Positions 53,721-63,862 are shown, counted from the stretch's first letter. The stretch: DNA of 64,000 nucleotides from Flavobacterium sp. N502540 (GCF_025947365.1 NZ_CP110012.1:2170001-2234000); one strand, 5' to 3'. Program-made: numbers and translations. The notes: generated by a model from the letters alone, not told the origin.

Positions 53721-56066
53721 ATGCAAATAAGTAGATTAATGCTCTTGATCGCCATTTTTTTTATTTCACTTCAAGGGTACTCACAAAAGGACAAAGTAAA
53801 TTTAACAGGAGTTATTGTTAATCATCTTGGGAAAACTGCCGAAGGAGTTTCGGTAGCTTTAAAAGGAACAGAATACAGTACACTGACGAATAATAAAGGG
53901 GAGTATAAAATTAGTGCCAAGCCGGGAAATTATGTTTTGCTGGTTACACATGTGGGTTATAAAACCACAGAAACGGCAATTTTTCTGAAGCTGGGAGGAA
54001 AGCCTACTCAGAATGTTACGATGGAAGAAGATATGGCAGCTTTAAACGAAGTTGCAGTAACGGGAAAGTCCAAAGTTCAAAGGGTACGGGAACAGGCGTA
54101 TAATATTACAGCAATAGATTTAAAGAAAACCTACAATACGTCAGCCGATTTAAATCAGGTGTTGAATAAAACCACCGGAGTCCGCATTCGGGAATATGGA
54201 GGATTGGGATCGGCTTTTAATTTTTCACTGAATGGTTTCTCCGGGAATCAGGTTAGATTCTTTTTGGACGGTGTACCGATGGACAGTTATGGTTCAGCTC
54301 TTACGCTGAATAATATTCCGGTAAATATGGCTGAGAGAATTGATGTGTACAAAGGAGTTGTTCCTATAGAGTTAGGAGCAGATGCACTTGGAGGAGCTGT
54401 TAATATTGTAACCAATAAAAATGTAAACCGTTACATCGATGCTTCTTATAGTTACGGATCGTTTAACACTCACAGAGCAGCAATAAATACGAGATTCTCC
54501 GGTCGGGATGGTTTTATTGCCAACATTAACGCTTTTGCAAATTATGCCGACAATGATTATAAGGTAGATGTAAGTGTGGTGGATAAAAATACCTCGAAGT
54601 TTTTACCGGAACAAAAATACAAGCATTTTCATGATGCCTATAAATCAGGAACTATAATGGCAGAAGCAGGATTTAAAAACAAGAGTTTTGCCGATTATCT
54701 GCTTGTTGGTTTTGCCGTTGCGGGCAATAAAAAAGAAATTCAGCAGGGAAGAACAATGCAAAAAGTAGTAGGGCAGGCTTTTACAGATAGTCAAAGTTTT
54801 ATTACCTCTTTGAAATTCAAAAAAAGTGATCTTTTTACTAAAGGATTGTCCCTCAGTATTAACTCCACTTATGCTTTAGTAAACAACCGCTCGATAGATA
54901 CTTCTTCGCGAGTGTATGACTGGACAGGGAATTATGTGTACAGACAATTTGCCGGAGCAAATGATAAAGGTGAATTAGGAAACAAAACAATATACGTTTA
55001 CGACGAGGCTAATGCACAGGTGACAACAAACTTAAAATACCAGTTAGATGAGCAGCATTCGCTAGCGGTAAATTACTCTTATTTGGGCTACAAACGTAAA
55101 GAAACAAATGAGTATTTAAAAGTTGTACAACTGGGAGAACCTACTATTGACAAAAATATTCTGGGGTTAAGTTATAATTTTAGCGGTCTCGATAATCGAC
55201 TGGCTGTTTCAGGCTTTGGTAAAATGTTTGATTTAGCAACTCAAATGATCGCCAATAACATAACGCAATCTTCTTCATCAACAAATTATGGTTATGGCGC
55301 TACTTCAGCATACCATTTGACAGATAAATTTCAAATTAAAGGTTCTTATGAACATGCGTATCGTTTGCCTTCTGCTACAGAAATGCTGGGCGACGGACTT
55401 ACGGTAAACAGCAACATCGGATTAAAACCTGAAAGTAGTGATAATGCAAATCTGGGACTGGCTTTTAATACTCAGAACAGCAAAAATCATTTTAATGTTG
55501 AGACGAGTATCATTTACAGAGAAGCAAAAGATTTTATCAGAGAAAAGCAGGAGGGAGACAAAACGGTTTTTGAAAATCTTCAAAACGTGCAAATAACAGG
55601 TATTGACGGCGTTTTTAGATACGGGTACAAAGACTTAATAAATTTTGAAGTAAACGGAACGTATCAAAAGAGCCTTAACAAAAACAAATACAAAGCAGGA
55701 ACAACCAGTCCTGATGCCTTGTATGATGCACAATTGCCTAACGTTCCGATCTTCTACGGAAACGCTGATCTGACTTTTAACTTTAAAAACATCAGACATC
55801 AGGACGATAGACTTTCTTTAAATGTAAGCGCCAATTATATAGATGCTTTTTATCTGACCTGGCCGGTACTGGGAAGTCTGGAAACCAAAAAAGCTATTCC
55901 GGAACAATTTACTCAGAATGCTATGGTTGCCTATTCTTTTTTAAACGGCAAATACAATTTGGCTTTCGAGTGTAGAAATATTACCGATATAAAGGTTTAC
56001 GACTACTTTAAGGTTCAAAAACCGGGACGTGCTTTTTCGGTGAAGTTCAGATACTTTCTACAGTAA
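53721..56066 (+). CDS. TonB-dependent receptor, likely iron/siderophore uptake
   Basis: 781 residues. Signal peptide (MQISRLMLLIAIFFISLQGYS), carboxypeptidase-regulatory-like domain (about 25-105, LTGVIVNHLGKTAEGVSVALKG), plug (about 120-230, LNQVLNKTTGVRIREYGGLGSAFNFSLNGFSGNQVRFFLDGVPM, IDVYKGVVPIELGADALGGAVNIVT) and barrel ending SVKFRYFLQ. The next two genes encode DUF4374 and PepSY proteins, a combination usually linked to siderophore or haem iron import in Bacteroidota. Ligand unknown. Confidence 0.92.
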   Translation: MQISRLMLLIAIFFISLQGYSQKDKVNLTGVIVNHLGKTAEGVSVALKGTEYSTLTNNKGEYKISAKPGNYVLLVTHVGYKTTETAIFLKLGGKPTQNVTMEEDMAALNEVAVTGKSKVQRVREQAYNITAIDLKKTYNTSADLNQVLNKTTGVRIREYGGLGSAFNFSLNGFSGNQVRFFLDGVPMDSYGSALTLNNIPVNMAERIDVYKGVVPIELGADALGGAVNIVTNKNVNRYIDASYSYGSFNTHRAAINTRFSGRDGFIANINAFANYADNDYKVDVSVVDKNTSKFLPEQKYKHFHDAYKSGTIMAEAGFKNKSFADYLLVGFAVAGNKKEIQQGRTMQKVVGQAFTDSQSFITSLKFKKSDLFTKGLSLSINSTYALVNNRSIDTSSRVYDWTGNYVYRQFAGANDKGELGNKTIYVYDEANAQVTTNLKYQLDEQHSLAVNYSYLGYKRKETNEYLKVVQLGEPTIDKNILGLSYNFSGLDNRLAVSGFGKMFDLATQMIANNITQSSSSTNYGYGATSAYHLTDKFQIKGSYEHAYRLPSATEMLGDGLTVNSNIGLKPESSDNANLGLAFNTQNSKNHFNVETSIIYREAKDFIREKQEGDKTVFENLQNVQITGIDGVFRYGYKDLINFEVNGTYQKSLNKNKYKAGTTSPDALYDAQLPNVPIFYGNADLTFNFKNIRHQDDRLSLNVSANYIDAFYLTWPVLGSLETKKAIPEQFTQNAMVAYSFLNGKYNLAFECRNITDIKVYDYFKVQKPGRAFSVKFRYFLQ

Positions 56067-56097
56067 TTTAAATAATAATCCTAAATAATAATTAATC

Positions 56098-57342
56098 ATG
56101 TTTGTAAACAAATTCGCAAAATGCTTTGCATTGGCTTTTCTGTCATGCTCTATCTTTTCATGCAGCAGTGATGATTCCTCTAAAGATGAAACACCAACTG
56201 TAAACGGAACTAAATATGTAGCATCTTACTGGCTGGCCGATTATACGCAGTATATATTAGATTTTAATTCTACTGATCAGTTAATGACCGGAGAAATTAG
56301 TGCAAAAGGAGTTGGAATTGAGCAGGGAGGAAGTTGTTTTCCTGTGAACAATACATTTTTTGCCTTAAGTACAGAAGACGAAGGGTCAGTATCGTTTCGT
56401 CTGAACAATTCCGGAAAGCTGGGAGCGGGAGATAAAATTTCTTTCGAGTCATCTTATGCTGTAGGTTACACGGATGATAAAAAACTGATCAATATTGGTG
56501 CTACCTGGGACGGTAGTTCATCCGATTACGAATTGATGATTTACAATCCTGCTACTGTTTCCATCGATGCCCGTAAGTTCAACGATTTTAGTGTGAATCC
56601 GGCCAATAAAAAAATATTATACTGGCCAACAGGAGCGGCAGTTTCAGGAGATAAACTTTTTGTTCCGGTGTATACCAAAGATGTAAGCGACGGAACCAAT
56701 AAAGTATTATCATCTGATGCTACTATGAGAGTGTACAAATATCCTTCTTTAGAATATGTAAGCACCATAAAAGATGCCAGAACAACTGCAATTGGTCTTT
56801 ATTATACCAATACCGGAATTGTTCAGACAGAATCAGGGGATATTTATACGTTCTCCTCTAATGCACGTGCAGGAGGTTATCCGGTTACGGGTGTTTCATC
56901 AGGAGTTTTACGTGTTAGAAAAGGTGATGCTAAGTTTGATCCGGGGTACTTTTTCGATCTTCAGTCAAGTACGTTAAAAGGTAAAGTTCTTGCCGCTTAT
57001 CCTTTAGGAGGAGAGAAAGTTTTCATCTCCTATATCCCTACCGAAGTTGATGCTGCCAATTCTGTGTACAGCTTCCTTAACACAAAAACAATTTTCAAAT
57101 CGGCAATATTGGATTTATCTGCCAAAACAATTTTAGCAGTTACAGGATTACCGGATCATGGCGGAGATGAATTCTTCGGATTGGGAAGTATGTTTGTAGA
57201 GAACGGAAAAGCATACAAAAGTTTTGTAACAGGCGATCAGGCTCGTGTGTACCAAATTGATATTGCAACCGGTACTGCAAAAGCGGGTGCACTTATTAAA
57301 GAAGGTCTTTATTTGCCTTCAATTGGTAAACTTACCTACTAA
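56098..57342 (+). CDS. DUF4374 lipoprotein of iron-uptake operon
   Basis: 414 residues with a lipoprotein signal ending in IFSCSSDD, so it is probably anchored in the membrane by the Cys. The rest is beta-rich (TKYVASYWLADYTQYILDF, NKKILYWPTGAAVSGDKLFVPVYTKD, GDEFFGLGSMFVENGKAYKSFV), consistent with the propeller-like DUF4374 family. It begins 31 bases after the TonB receptor and precedes a PepSY protein. Role presumed in handling iron or siderophore outside the inner membrane. Confidence 0.85.
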   Translation: MFVNKFAKCFALAFLSCSIFSCSSDDSSKDETPTVNGTKYVASYWLADYTQYILDFNSTDQLMTGEISAKGVGIEQGGSCFPVNNTFFALSTEDEGSVSFRLNNSGKLGAGDKISFESSYAVGYTDDKKLINIGATWDGSSSDYELMIYNPATVSIDARKFNDFSVNPANKKILYWPTGAAVSGDKLFVPVYTKDVSDGTNKVLSSDATMRVYKYPSLEYVSTIKDARTTAIGLYYTNTGIVQTESGDIYTFSSNARAGGYPVTGVSSGVLRVRKGDAKFDPGYFFDLQSSTLKGKVLAAYPLGGEKVFISYIPTEVDAANSVYSFLNTKTIFKSAILDLSAKTILAVTGLPDHGGDEFFGLGSMFVENGKAYKSFVTGDQARVYQIDIATGTAKAGALIKEGLYLPSIGKLTY

Positions 57343-57359
57343 ATTACTACAGTTTTAAG

Positions 57360-57398
57360 CGGCTTGAGGATTGCTAAAAATCCTCAAGCCGTTTTATT
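57360..57398 (+). terminator. Terminator after the DUF4374 gene
   Basis: A perfect 13-bp stem (57360-57372 with 57379-57391) then TTTTATTT. It could reduce transcription into the PepSY gene. Confidence 0.8.
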
Positions 57399-57433
57399 TA
57401 TAAATTTTGTCTTAGTTATAAATTACTATTTTA

Positions 57434-58591
57434 ATGAATATTATTAAAAACCGCACAGGTAAACCACCCAATAAAGGAAAATCACGCTTTAGTAAAATCA
57501 ATGCCTGGCTGCACTTATGGCTGGGACTCGCTTCCGGAATAATTGTATTCATCATGGCAATTACCGGTTGTATTTTGGTTTTTGAACAAGAAATCAAAGA
57601 GTTTACCTCTCCCTGGCTCAATGTCGAGGCTCAAAGTCCTGAGCACTTATTACCTCCTTCTCAAATTTATGCAGCAGTTCAAAAAGTACTGCCCAATAAA
57701 GAAATTCATGGTTTCTGGTATAATGGTTTAGACAAATCAGTTAAAGTCGATATCGAATCGGATTCGTTGATTTATGTAAACCCCTATAACGGGAAAATTA
57801 CCGGGATGGTTGATCATGAAGATTTCTTTCACATAATCGATGAAGGACATCGAAATCTTTGGCTGGAGCGGGATATTGGAGCGCAGATAACTGCCTGGGC
57901 AACCTTTATTTTCTTCTTTTTATTGATTAGCGGACTACTATTGTGGTTTCCGAAAAAGTGGAACAAAACAACCATTAACAGTAGTTTTAAAATAAAGTGG
58001 GAGGCTAAGTTCAAACGCCTCAACTACGATTTGCACAATGTAATGGGTTTTTATGTGCTCATTTTGGCATTATTGATTTCTTTTACCGGATTGTTAATGA
58101 GTTTTCATTGGCTAAGGGAAAGTACGTATTGGATTAGTGGTGGATGGGCAGAGGTAAAGGAGCAGACGGTTTCGGTTAAAAAAGAGCCCTTGTCCAAAGA
58201 GCAATTAGACAAACTGACTGCTGTCGATTTTATTTGGAAAAAGGTTCGGACGGAAATTGCCAAAGAAAACAAAGAAGCGGTTATCATCCATTTTCCCGAT
58301 GATCCGAAAGAAGATTTTTATGCCTGTACGGACATGTACAAAGGCATTTGGAGAGATCTGTATTTTGACTCCCAAACGCTTGAATTACTTCCAAAATCAG
58401 AAAAATATATTGGTAATGAACGTTTTTCAGATTGGTTGATGCGATCCAATTACAGCCTTCATATTGGTGCAATAGGAGGATTGTCGACCAAAATAATTTA
58501 TTTCATCGGGAGTTTAATCTGCGCCAGTTTGCCAATTACCGGATTTTACATCTGGTGGGGCAGAAAGAAAAAGCAAAAATCAAAAGCTTAG
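57434..58591 (+). CDS. PepSY-associated membrane protein
   Basis: 385 residues with about four membrane segments: WLGLASGIIVFIMAITGCILVFEQEI, ITAWATFIFFFLLISGLLLWFPKKW, VMGFYVLILALLISFTGLLMSF and a C-terminal IIYFIGSLICASLPITGFYIWWGRKKK. Conserved histidines in the helices (AWLHLWLGL, DEGHRNLWL, LHNVMG, YSLHIGAIGG) fit the haem-binding/ferric-reductase-like PepSY_TM family. It likely releases iron from imported complexes at the inner membrane. It is the third gene of the iron-type cluster, after a terminator hairpin. Confidence 0.9.
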   Translation: MNIIKNRTGKPPNKGKSRFSKINAWLHLWLGLASGIIVFIMAITGCILVFEQEIKEFTSPWLNVEAQSPEHLLPPSQIYAAVQKVLPNKEIHGFWYNGLDKSVKVDIESDSLIYVNPYNGKITGMVDHEDFFHIIDEGHRNLWLERDIGAQITAWATFIFFFLLISGLLLWFPKKWNKTTINSSFKIKWEAKFKRLNYDLHNVMGFYVLILALLISFTGLLMSFHWLRESTYWISGGWAEVKEQTVSVKKEPLSKEQLDKLTAVDFIWKKVRTEIAKENKEAVIIHFPDDPKEDFYACTDMYKGIWRDLYFDSQTLELLPKSEKYIGNERFSDWLMRSNYSLHIGAIGGLSTKIIYFIGSLICASLPITGFYIWWGRKKKQKSKA

Positions 58592-58686
58592 TGTTGATTT
58601 GATTTTAGCAGTTTTGTATTAGTTAGTTTCCTTAAAGTCTTTTGTGCGAAGTAAAATTCCTCAAAAGACTTTTTTTGGCTTTGTGG

Positions 58687-58789
58687 GACTTCGACTTCGC
58701 TCAGTCTGACACGTCGGGCAAAGCGAAGTCGATTTTTTGTATGCAGGACTACTTTTTTTGGGGGGACTTCGACTTCGCTCAGTCTGACC
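58687..58789. repeat. Direct repeat of a gacttcgacttcgctcag element
   Basis: A 24-base word around GACTTCGACTTCGCTCAG occurs twice (about 58687-58710 and 58765-58788), with an inverted GGCAAAGCGAAGTCGA between. Apparent frames here (58642-58884) only read the repeat. The gap 58592-59165 otherwise shows no gene. Confidence 0.7.
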
Positions 58790-59084
58790 AAGTTTTCAAT
58801 ATCATTTTCAAGGTCTTTTTACTTGTGGCGGTGTGCTGCAGGATAAATAATCTCAACAAGACAAAGCACTGGAAAATGATTTAAGATTTTTGATTAACGA
58901 TTTTTGATTTTTGATCTCTTGTTATTCAATAGTGAAATTGTCAATTTTGTACAACTCCAAACATCTGAAATCAAGAATCGTTAATCTTCATTCTAAAATC
59001 TCTTAATTTAATCACATTGACCGAAGCTCTGGAATTGCGTCTTTGCGAGCAAAAATGCCATACTTGCTTTGCAGTTAACCCCAC

Positions 59085-59123
59085 AAACAAAAAGAGCCTG
59101 CTAACTACAAACAGGCTCTTTCA
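59085..59123 (-). terminator. Terminator of the minus-strand TonB receptor
   Basis: AAAGAGCCTG (59091-59100) pairs with 59112-59121; read on the minus strand it is followed by TTTTTG. Confidence 0.8.
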
Positions 59124-59165
59124 TTCAAAAAAAAAACAAAAACAAGGAAACTAAAGATCCAAATA

Positions 59166-61289
59166 TTAAATTCTGTACGTAAACGCTATAGTAGCAATAC
59201 GGTTGTCCAGATCATATCTTTTATTGATGCTCGTTTGAGCTATGACTGAATTGATGTGAAAATTATTGGTATTAAAAATGTCCGTAATATTAAATTTGAT
59301 ACTTCCTTTCTTTGCCAGTACCTGTTTCGAGATTCCAATACTAAAATCAAAAAAAGCATCTCTTTCATAAATACCAAGATTCGATTTGGACTGATATTGT
59401 GCGTTAGCTTCAGCTTTTAGGCTCTCGCTGATCGTAAAGGAGTTCTGTACACTAAGGTTTAAAGTAACAATAGGAACAATTTTATCCGTATTCACTACAT
59501 TCCCCATGAACTTATTCTCGAAAATGTTGAATAGCGTATTAACAGACCACCATTTGTAAATTTCGGCTGTGTTGGTAATATTTACGCCATAATTAAAGGA
59601 TTTGCTCACGTTAATTTGGGAAGTTACAGTAGTGTTGTTGGCGGGATTGTAATCGTAAACCTCTGTAAAAACATCTTTGGTTTTACTGAAATACAACGAA
59701 GCCATAAAAGCACTTTTCCAGGCGTATCCAATTTCTGACGAATGAGTAATCTCCGGAACCAAATTCGGATTTCCCTGTGAATAATTAAAAGAATCATCGT
59801 AAAAACGAAACGGATTCAAATCAAACTGACTCGGTCTGTTGATTCTTTTACTGTAGGAGGCGTGCAAAGAATGGTCGTTGCTTAGCTCATATTTCAAAGA
59901 AACACTTGGAAACCATTTTAAATAATCGTCTTTATGAGTTTGATTTAAGGTTTTTTGTAATATCTCAATCGCAGTGTATTCCGTTCTTAACCCTCCCTGG
60001 ATATTTAAATTTTCCAGTTGGTATTTGTAATTAGCATAGGCAGCATAAATTTGTTCTTTGTACTCAAAATGATTGGTTGAGTTAGGATCAACGATCCATT
60101 GATTATTGTCGTAATACTCGTAAACAGATGGATTGTCATTGTTTTTCACGCTGGCTTTGACTCCCCATTCGATAGACTGCTTTTCCTTTAACGGATTGAC
60201 GAAATCAATTTTTCCTGTAAAAACACTCAATTGCGACGGAATAAACCCCCTGCGATCATTAATGTTAGCTGCAATAGCGGGATCTATATTTTTTGCACTC
60301 TGAAACTGATTCGATCTGAATTTTGACGTTTCATACTCAAAATCAAAAGACATGTTTTTGCCCTCGGTATTAAATTTATGCACTCCTGAAAAGCCATACG
60401 TATAATCATTCCACTTTTCTTTACTGTCGTTGAAGGTCAAAGCATCAAATTGCACCTGATTTGAAGCATTTAGCAATGTATTTCTACCGTTAGCGATGTT
60501 TTCGTAACGCCCCAGTTTGGCATCAATATACACTTCTAAATTCGTTTTAGGAGAAACTTCGTAGGTAGTCCCAATTTTAAAATTATTAGAAGTCAGCGGT
60601 TCGTCTGTAACCGAGGTCTGATGGTTTTTTGTTGAAATAGTTTGACGTGTGTTGTCAGTATATTGAATCTGATCGAATTCTTTACGTTCTTCTTCACCTC
60701 TAAAGGTATAACTGTAGTTTCCGTAAACGCCAAATTTATCTTTGTTGTAGCTTAAATTAACACCTGAATTGGTTCTGTTCTTACGGGCTCTTCCGTAATT
60801 GGTGAATACCGTTCCTTTAAGTCCGCCCGCATTAGGTTTCTTTAAAATAATATTAATAATTCCGGCTTTACCGGTCGCATCATATTTAGAAGAAGGATTA
60901 GTAATCACTTCAATTTGTTTGATATTGGATGAGGTAGTTGACTTTAAATAATTGGCTAGTTCCTTTTGTGAAAGCTGTGTTAACTTACCATTAATCATCA
61001 CTCCGACACCTTGTTGTCCGCGGATCGATAATTCGCCGTCCTGAGAAACGACAACGCCCGGAGCACGTGATAAAACATCTAAAGCAGTGCCGCCTTCAGA
61101 AACAATGCTGTTTTCTACATTAAAAACCAGTCGATCTGATTTCTGAGTATATAAAACCTTCTTTTTTGTGATTACAATTTCATCTAAAGCATTAATCGAA
61201 GTTTCGACAATGCTGTCTCTTCCTTTTTCGGTCTGCGAATATCCGTAGACTGAAAAGGCAAGTACAATAGATGTTATAATATTCTTCAT
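59166..61289 (-). CDS. Outer membrane beta-barrel / TonB-receptor-like protein
   Basis: About 707 residues from the ATG at 61289, which gives a signal peptide (MKNIITSIVLAFSVYGYSQ); an upstream in-frame start at 61346 adds residues without signal character. Plug-like region about 35-150 (GTALDVLSRAPGVVVSQDGELSIRGQQGVGVMINGKLTQLSQKELANYLKSTTSSNIKQIEVITNPSSKYDATGKAGIINIILKK in sense), then barrel, ending IATIAFTYRI. There is no N-terminal regulatory-like domain. The family is the outer-membrane-beta-barrel group of TonB-receptor relatives. Substrate unknown. Monocistronic. Confidence 0.88.
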   Translation of the reverse strand: MKNIITSIVLAFSVYGYSQTEKGRDSIVETSINALDEIVITKKKVLYTQKSDRLVFNVENSIVSEGGTALDVLSRAPGVVVSQDGELSIRGQQGVGVMINGKLTQLSQKELANYLKSTTSSNIKQIEVITNPSSKYDATGKAGIINIILKKPNAGGLKGTVFTNYGRARKNRTNSGVNLSYNKDKFGVYGNYSYTFRGEEERKEFDQIQYTDNTRQTISTKNHQTSVTDEPLTSNNFKIGTTYEVSPKTNLEVYIDAKLGRYENIANGRNTLLNASNQVQFDALTFNDSKEKWNDYTYGFSGVHKFNTEGKNMSFDFEYETSKFRSNQFQSAKNIDPAIAANINDRRGFIPSQLSVFTGKIDFVNPLKEKQSIEWGVKASVKNNDNPSVYEYYDNNQWIVDPNSTNHFEYKEQIYAAYANYKYQLENLNIQGGLRTEYTAIEILQKTLNQTHKDDYLKWFPSVSLKYELSNDHSLHASYSKRINRPSQFDLNPFRFYDDSFNYSQGNPNLVPEITHSSEIGYAWKSAFMASLYFSKTKDVFTEVYDYNPANNTTVTSQINVSKSFNYGVNITNTAEIYKWWSVNTLFNIFENKFMGNVVNTDKIVPIVTLNLSVQNSFTISESLKAEANAQYQSKSNLGIYERDAFFDFSIGISKQVLAKKGSIKFNITDIFNTNNFHINSVIAQTSINKRYDLDNRIATIAFTYRI

Positions 61290-61714
61290 GGTATTTTGGA
61301 ATGATGAGGGTAAAGTAATTTTTGATTTTGGGCGGATAAGTAACAAATTGATATTTTCCGAAAACTATATTCTACTGAAGAACGAGTTGCTCGAGTTTGT
61401 CAGAAAGTGTATTTTGAAGAAGGACTAATCGGTTCGAGAACTTATATAGGGAGGCTTTTATAGGAGTGAGTATTGAAAACATGAGTGATTATTTGAAGTT
61501 TCAGTTGTCAAATATAACACTATTTATAATAAGTCTAAATAAATATAGTTAAAATTTACAACAAATAATGTAAAGCATTGATATTGAGTGATTCCTATTT
61601 TTAAAGAAAAGTATAAAATCTGTGAAAACACTAAAAATTTAAGAAAAATGCCTGTAAAGACAAGACATCACAGAGTTTGAGAAAATGAAAAATGAGGAGA
61701 GGAATAAAAGCAGA

Positions 61715-61755
61715 AAAACCAACTTATTCTATAATAGAACAAATTGGTTTTTATT
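61715..61755 (-). terminator. Terminator of gldA
   Basis: An imperfect stem (about 61716-61733 with 61735-61753, two mismatches) with AAAAACCAA/TTGGTTTTT ends, giving a T-run on the minus strand 25 bases after the stop. The rest of 61347-61780 holds no gene that I can support. Confidence 0.65.
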
Positions 61756-61780
61756 TTAAAATGAAGTAAGGCTGGAACCT

Positions 61781-62677
61781 CTACTTTGTAATTTCTCTGA
61801 AAACTGCTTCGAGGTTTTTATTTTTCTGGTTCAGTTGTAATGTTTTTAAACCATTTTCATTGGCAAAATCAAAAATAGCCGGACGCATGTCTTTTTCAGA
61901 AACAAAAGTCAGTTCCCAGGTCATATCGTGTGTGTTCTTGTAGGCCGTAATATTTTCAAGTTTAGCCAGAAGCTGTTCTTCTACCTGATAATCGAATTCT
62001 ACCTCGATCACTTGCTCCGCATTTTCAGATACCAGATGGTCTAGTTTTTTGTCGGCAACAATTTGTCCTTTGTCAATAATAATGACACGATCGCAAATGG
62101 CTTCCACTTCCTGCATGATATGAGTAGACAGAAAAACAGTTTTATCTTTCCCTACATTTTTGATAACATTTCGAATTTCCATTAACTGGTTAGGGTCCAG
62201 TCCGGTAGTGGGTTCGTCCAGAATTAAAACCTCCGGATTGTGCAGTAAAGCATTGGCAAGTCCCACACGCTGACGGTATCCTTTAGAGAGCTGTCCTATT
62301 TTTTTATGACTTTCACCTGACAGTCCTGTCAGTTGTATGACTTCTTCAATTCTTGTTTTCGGAACCTGATAAACATCGGCATTAAAAGCCAAATATTCAC
62401 GAACATACAAATCCAGATACAACGGATTATGTTCCGGTAAATAGCCAATAGAACGTTGAACTGCCTTTGCATCCGTCATGACATCATGACCGTTTACAAG
62501 GGCTGAGCCGTTATCTGCCAGCAAATAGGTTGTCAAAATTTTCATTAATGTAGATTTTCCGGCTCCGTTTGGACCCAAAAATCCGACGATTTCTCCTTTT
62601 TCAATAGAGAATGAAATTTCATTTAGCGCTTTTTGCGTTCCGTAACTTTTTGATATATTGTTTACTGCTATCGACAT
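61781..62677 (-). CDS. gldA: Gliding-motility ABC transporter ATPase GldA
   Basis: 298 residues. Walker A GPNGAGKST (about 35-43), ABC signature LSKGYRQRVG, Walker B VLILDEPTTGLDP and the switch His in FLSTHIMQEVE are intact; the C-terminal part (NAEQVIEVEFDYQVEEQLL) is the extension typical of ABC-2 type exporters. Length and sequence agree with Flavobacterium GldA, which with GldF and GldG forms a transporter needed for gliding and type IX secretion-related motility. gldF and gldG are not in the window; gldA is known to be unlinked from them in Flavobacterium. Confidence 0.9.
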   Translation of the reverse strand: MSIAVNNISKSYGTQKALNEISFSIEKGEIVGFLGPNGAGKSTLMKILTTYLLADNGSALVNGHDVMTDAKAVQRSIGYLPEHNPLYLDLYVREYLAFNADVYQVPKTRIEEVIQLTGLSGESHKKIGQLSKGYRQRVGLANALLHNPEVLILDEPTTGLDPNQLMEIRNVIKNVGKDKTVFLSTHIMQEVEAICDRVIIIDKGQIVADKKLDHLVSENAEQVIEVEFDYQVEEQLLAKLENITAYKNTHDMTWELTFVSEKDMRPAIFDFANENGLKTLQLNQKNKNLEAVFREITK

Positions 62678-62821
62678 GACTTTTTATTTGCTACAAAAGT
62701 AAACAGAAATACGCTCGATTACTACATTTTTGTCTTTTAAAGAAATCATAAAAAAAATATAAAAGTCAGTCGTTACGGCATCGTTCTTGTTAAAGGGATA
62801 TCAAATTTAAAATAATTTATA

Positions 62822-63400
62822 ATGAAAAAAATGTTGGTGGTTCTTGCATTAGCTATGGTTAGCTTTGCAAACGCACAAAAAGGAACAATCTTAGTTGGTG
62901 GTGGTATTGGTTACACTTCTCAAACTACAACTTTAGGGAACAACGAGGTTAAAACGAATGAATTTGATTTTTCTCCAAAAGTTGGTTACCAATTTCACGA
63001 CAACTGGACTGTAGGGGGTGAGGCTTCTTTTGGTTCAAGCAGAGACGAGCGTGGAGTAAACGAAGTGAAAAACAACACTACTAAATTAGGTGCATTTTTA
63101 CGTTACACTATGCCATTGAACCAAACTTTCGCTTTCTTTGCTGAGTTAGGAACAGGTTTCCAAAGTGCAAAACAAAAAACGTACACAGGGCCAATGACTT
63201 CAACTGCTAAAGCTGACGGTATGTACATTGGTGTAACACCAGCTCTTTTCATCGATATGAAAAAAGGTTTTGGTTTAAACTTTAACATTGGTGGTTTAGG
63301 GTACAACACTTTAAACTATGATAACAATGGACCAGAAGTTAAAAACTTTGATTTTAATTTTGGTAGAACATTTAACATTGGAGTTTCTAAAAACTTCTAA
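62822..63400 (+). CDS. Small outer membrane beta-barrel protein
   Basis: 192 residues. Signal peptide MKKMLVVLALAMVSFANAQ followed by an eight-strand pattern of alternating hydrophobic residues (GTILVGGGIGYTSQTTT, FSPKVGYQFHDNWTVGGEASFG, LGAFLRYTMPL, AFFAELGTGF, MYIGVTPALFIDMKKGFGLNFNIGGLGYN) ending FNIGVSKNF with a terminal Phe, the usual outer-membrane insertion signal. It belongs to the OmpA/OmpW-like small barrel group; function unknown. A terminator follows. Confidence 0.85.
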   Translation: MKKMLVVLALAMVSFANAQKGTILVGGGIGYTSQTTTLGNNEVKTNEFDFSPKVGYQFHDNWTVGGEASFGSSRDERGVNEVKNNTTKLGAFLRYTMPLNQTFAFFAELGTGFQSAKQKTYTGPMTSTAKADGMYIGVTPALFIDMKKGFGLNFNIGGLGYNTLNYDNNGPEVKNFDFNFGRTFNIGVSKNF

Positions 63401-63423
63401 TCTTAAATAGTATTCAATTTCAG

Positions 63424-63455
63424 AAAAGCATCCGCCACGGCGGGTGCTTTTTTTG
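63424..63455 (+). terminator. Terminator after the small beta-barrel gene
   Basis: AAAAGCATCCGCC pairs with GGCGGGTGCTTTT with one G-T pair, followed by a T-run. Confidence 0.8.
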
Positions 63456-63490
63456 TTTATAGACTATCCTTATGAAAACTAAAATTTGTC

Positions 63491-63565
63491 GTTTAGCCCC
63501 GATAGAAGTGATATCCTTTTGTGGCGGGGTTCGCCATAAAAGATATAACGGATAGCGGGACTGAA
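63491..63565 (+). repeat. Structured Flavobacteria-type intergenic repeat
   Basis: The element starts gtttagccccgatag and ends cggatagcgggac, around a hairpin ATATCCTTTTGTGGCG / CGCCATAAAAGATAT (about 63511-63545). I recall similar elements between many genes in flavobacterial genomes. There is no reading frame. Confidence 0.65.
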
Positions 63566-63602
63566 GGTCTTTTGAAAAAAAAACTTGTGCTGCTAAAAAA
63601 AA

Positions 63603-63664
63603 TGCCAACGGGCGAAGTCGAAAAGAAATCATAACTACAAGAACTTCGACTTCGCCCGTTGGCA
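63603..63664. repeat. Perfect 20-bp inverted repeat (cgaagtcg element)
   Basis: 63603-63622 is exactly complementary to 63645-63664, spacer 22 bases. It shares CTTCGACTTCG with the repeats at 58.7 kb. Confidence 0.75.
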
Positions 63665-63709
63665 CTAAAAAAAACAAAATATATTTACACTAAAAACGCG
63701 TTGCGTGAA

Positions 63710-63862
63710 ATTATCTAAACACATAGAAACATAGTCTTTGTAAACTTAAATAAGGCGTTTCACTTGTTTAAAAACAGATAGACTGTTATGTGAAAGAAAT
63801 GTATTTCTTTTGATTTCCTTTATTCTTCGGTTAGTATCTATGTTTCTATGTGTTTAGATAAT
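63710..63862. repeat. Perfect 25-bp inverted repeat (cacatagaaacatag element)
   Basis: 63710-63734 and 63838-63862 are exactly complementary with a 103-base spacer. No gene lies between. A further gccacagatt/aatctgtggc pair (63868-63877 with 63949-63958) follows to the window end. Confidence 0.8.

Noticed and set aside
53721..58591. SusC/SusD polysaccharide-utilisation locus
   Set aside because: No SusD or glycoside hydrolase is present; DUF4374 and PepSY partners point to iron uptake instead.
58642..58884. An 80-codon ORF after the PepSY gene
   Set aside because: It reads straight through two copies of the cttcgacttcgctcag repeat; the same applies to the antisense frame 58588-58791.
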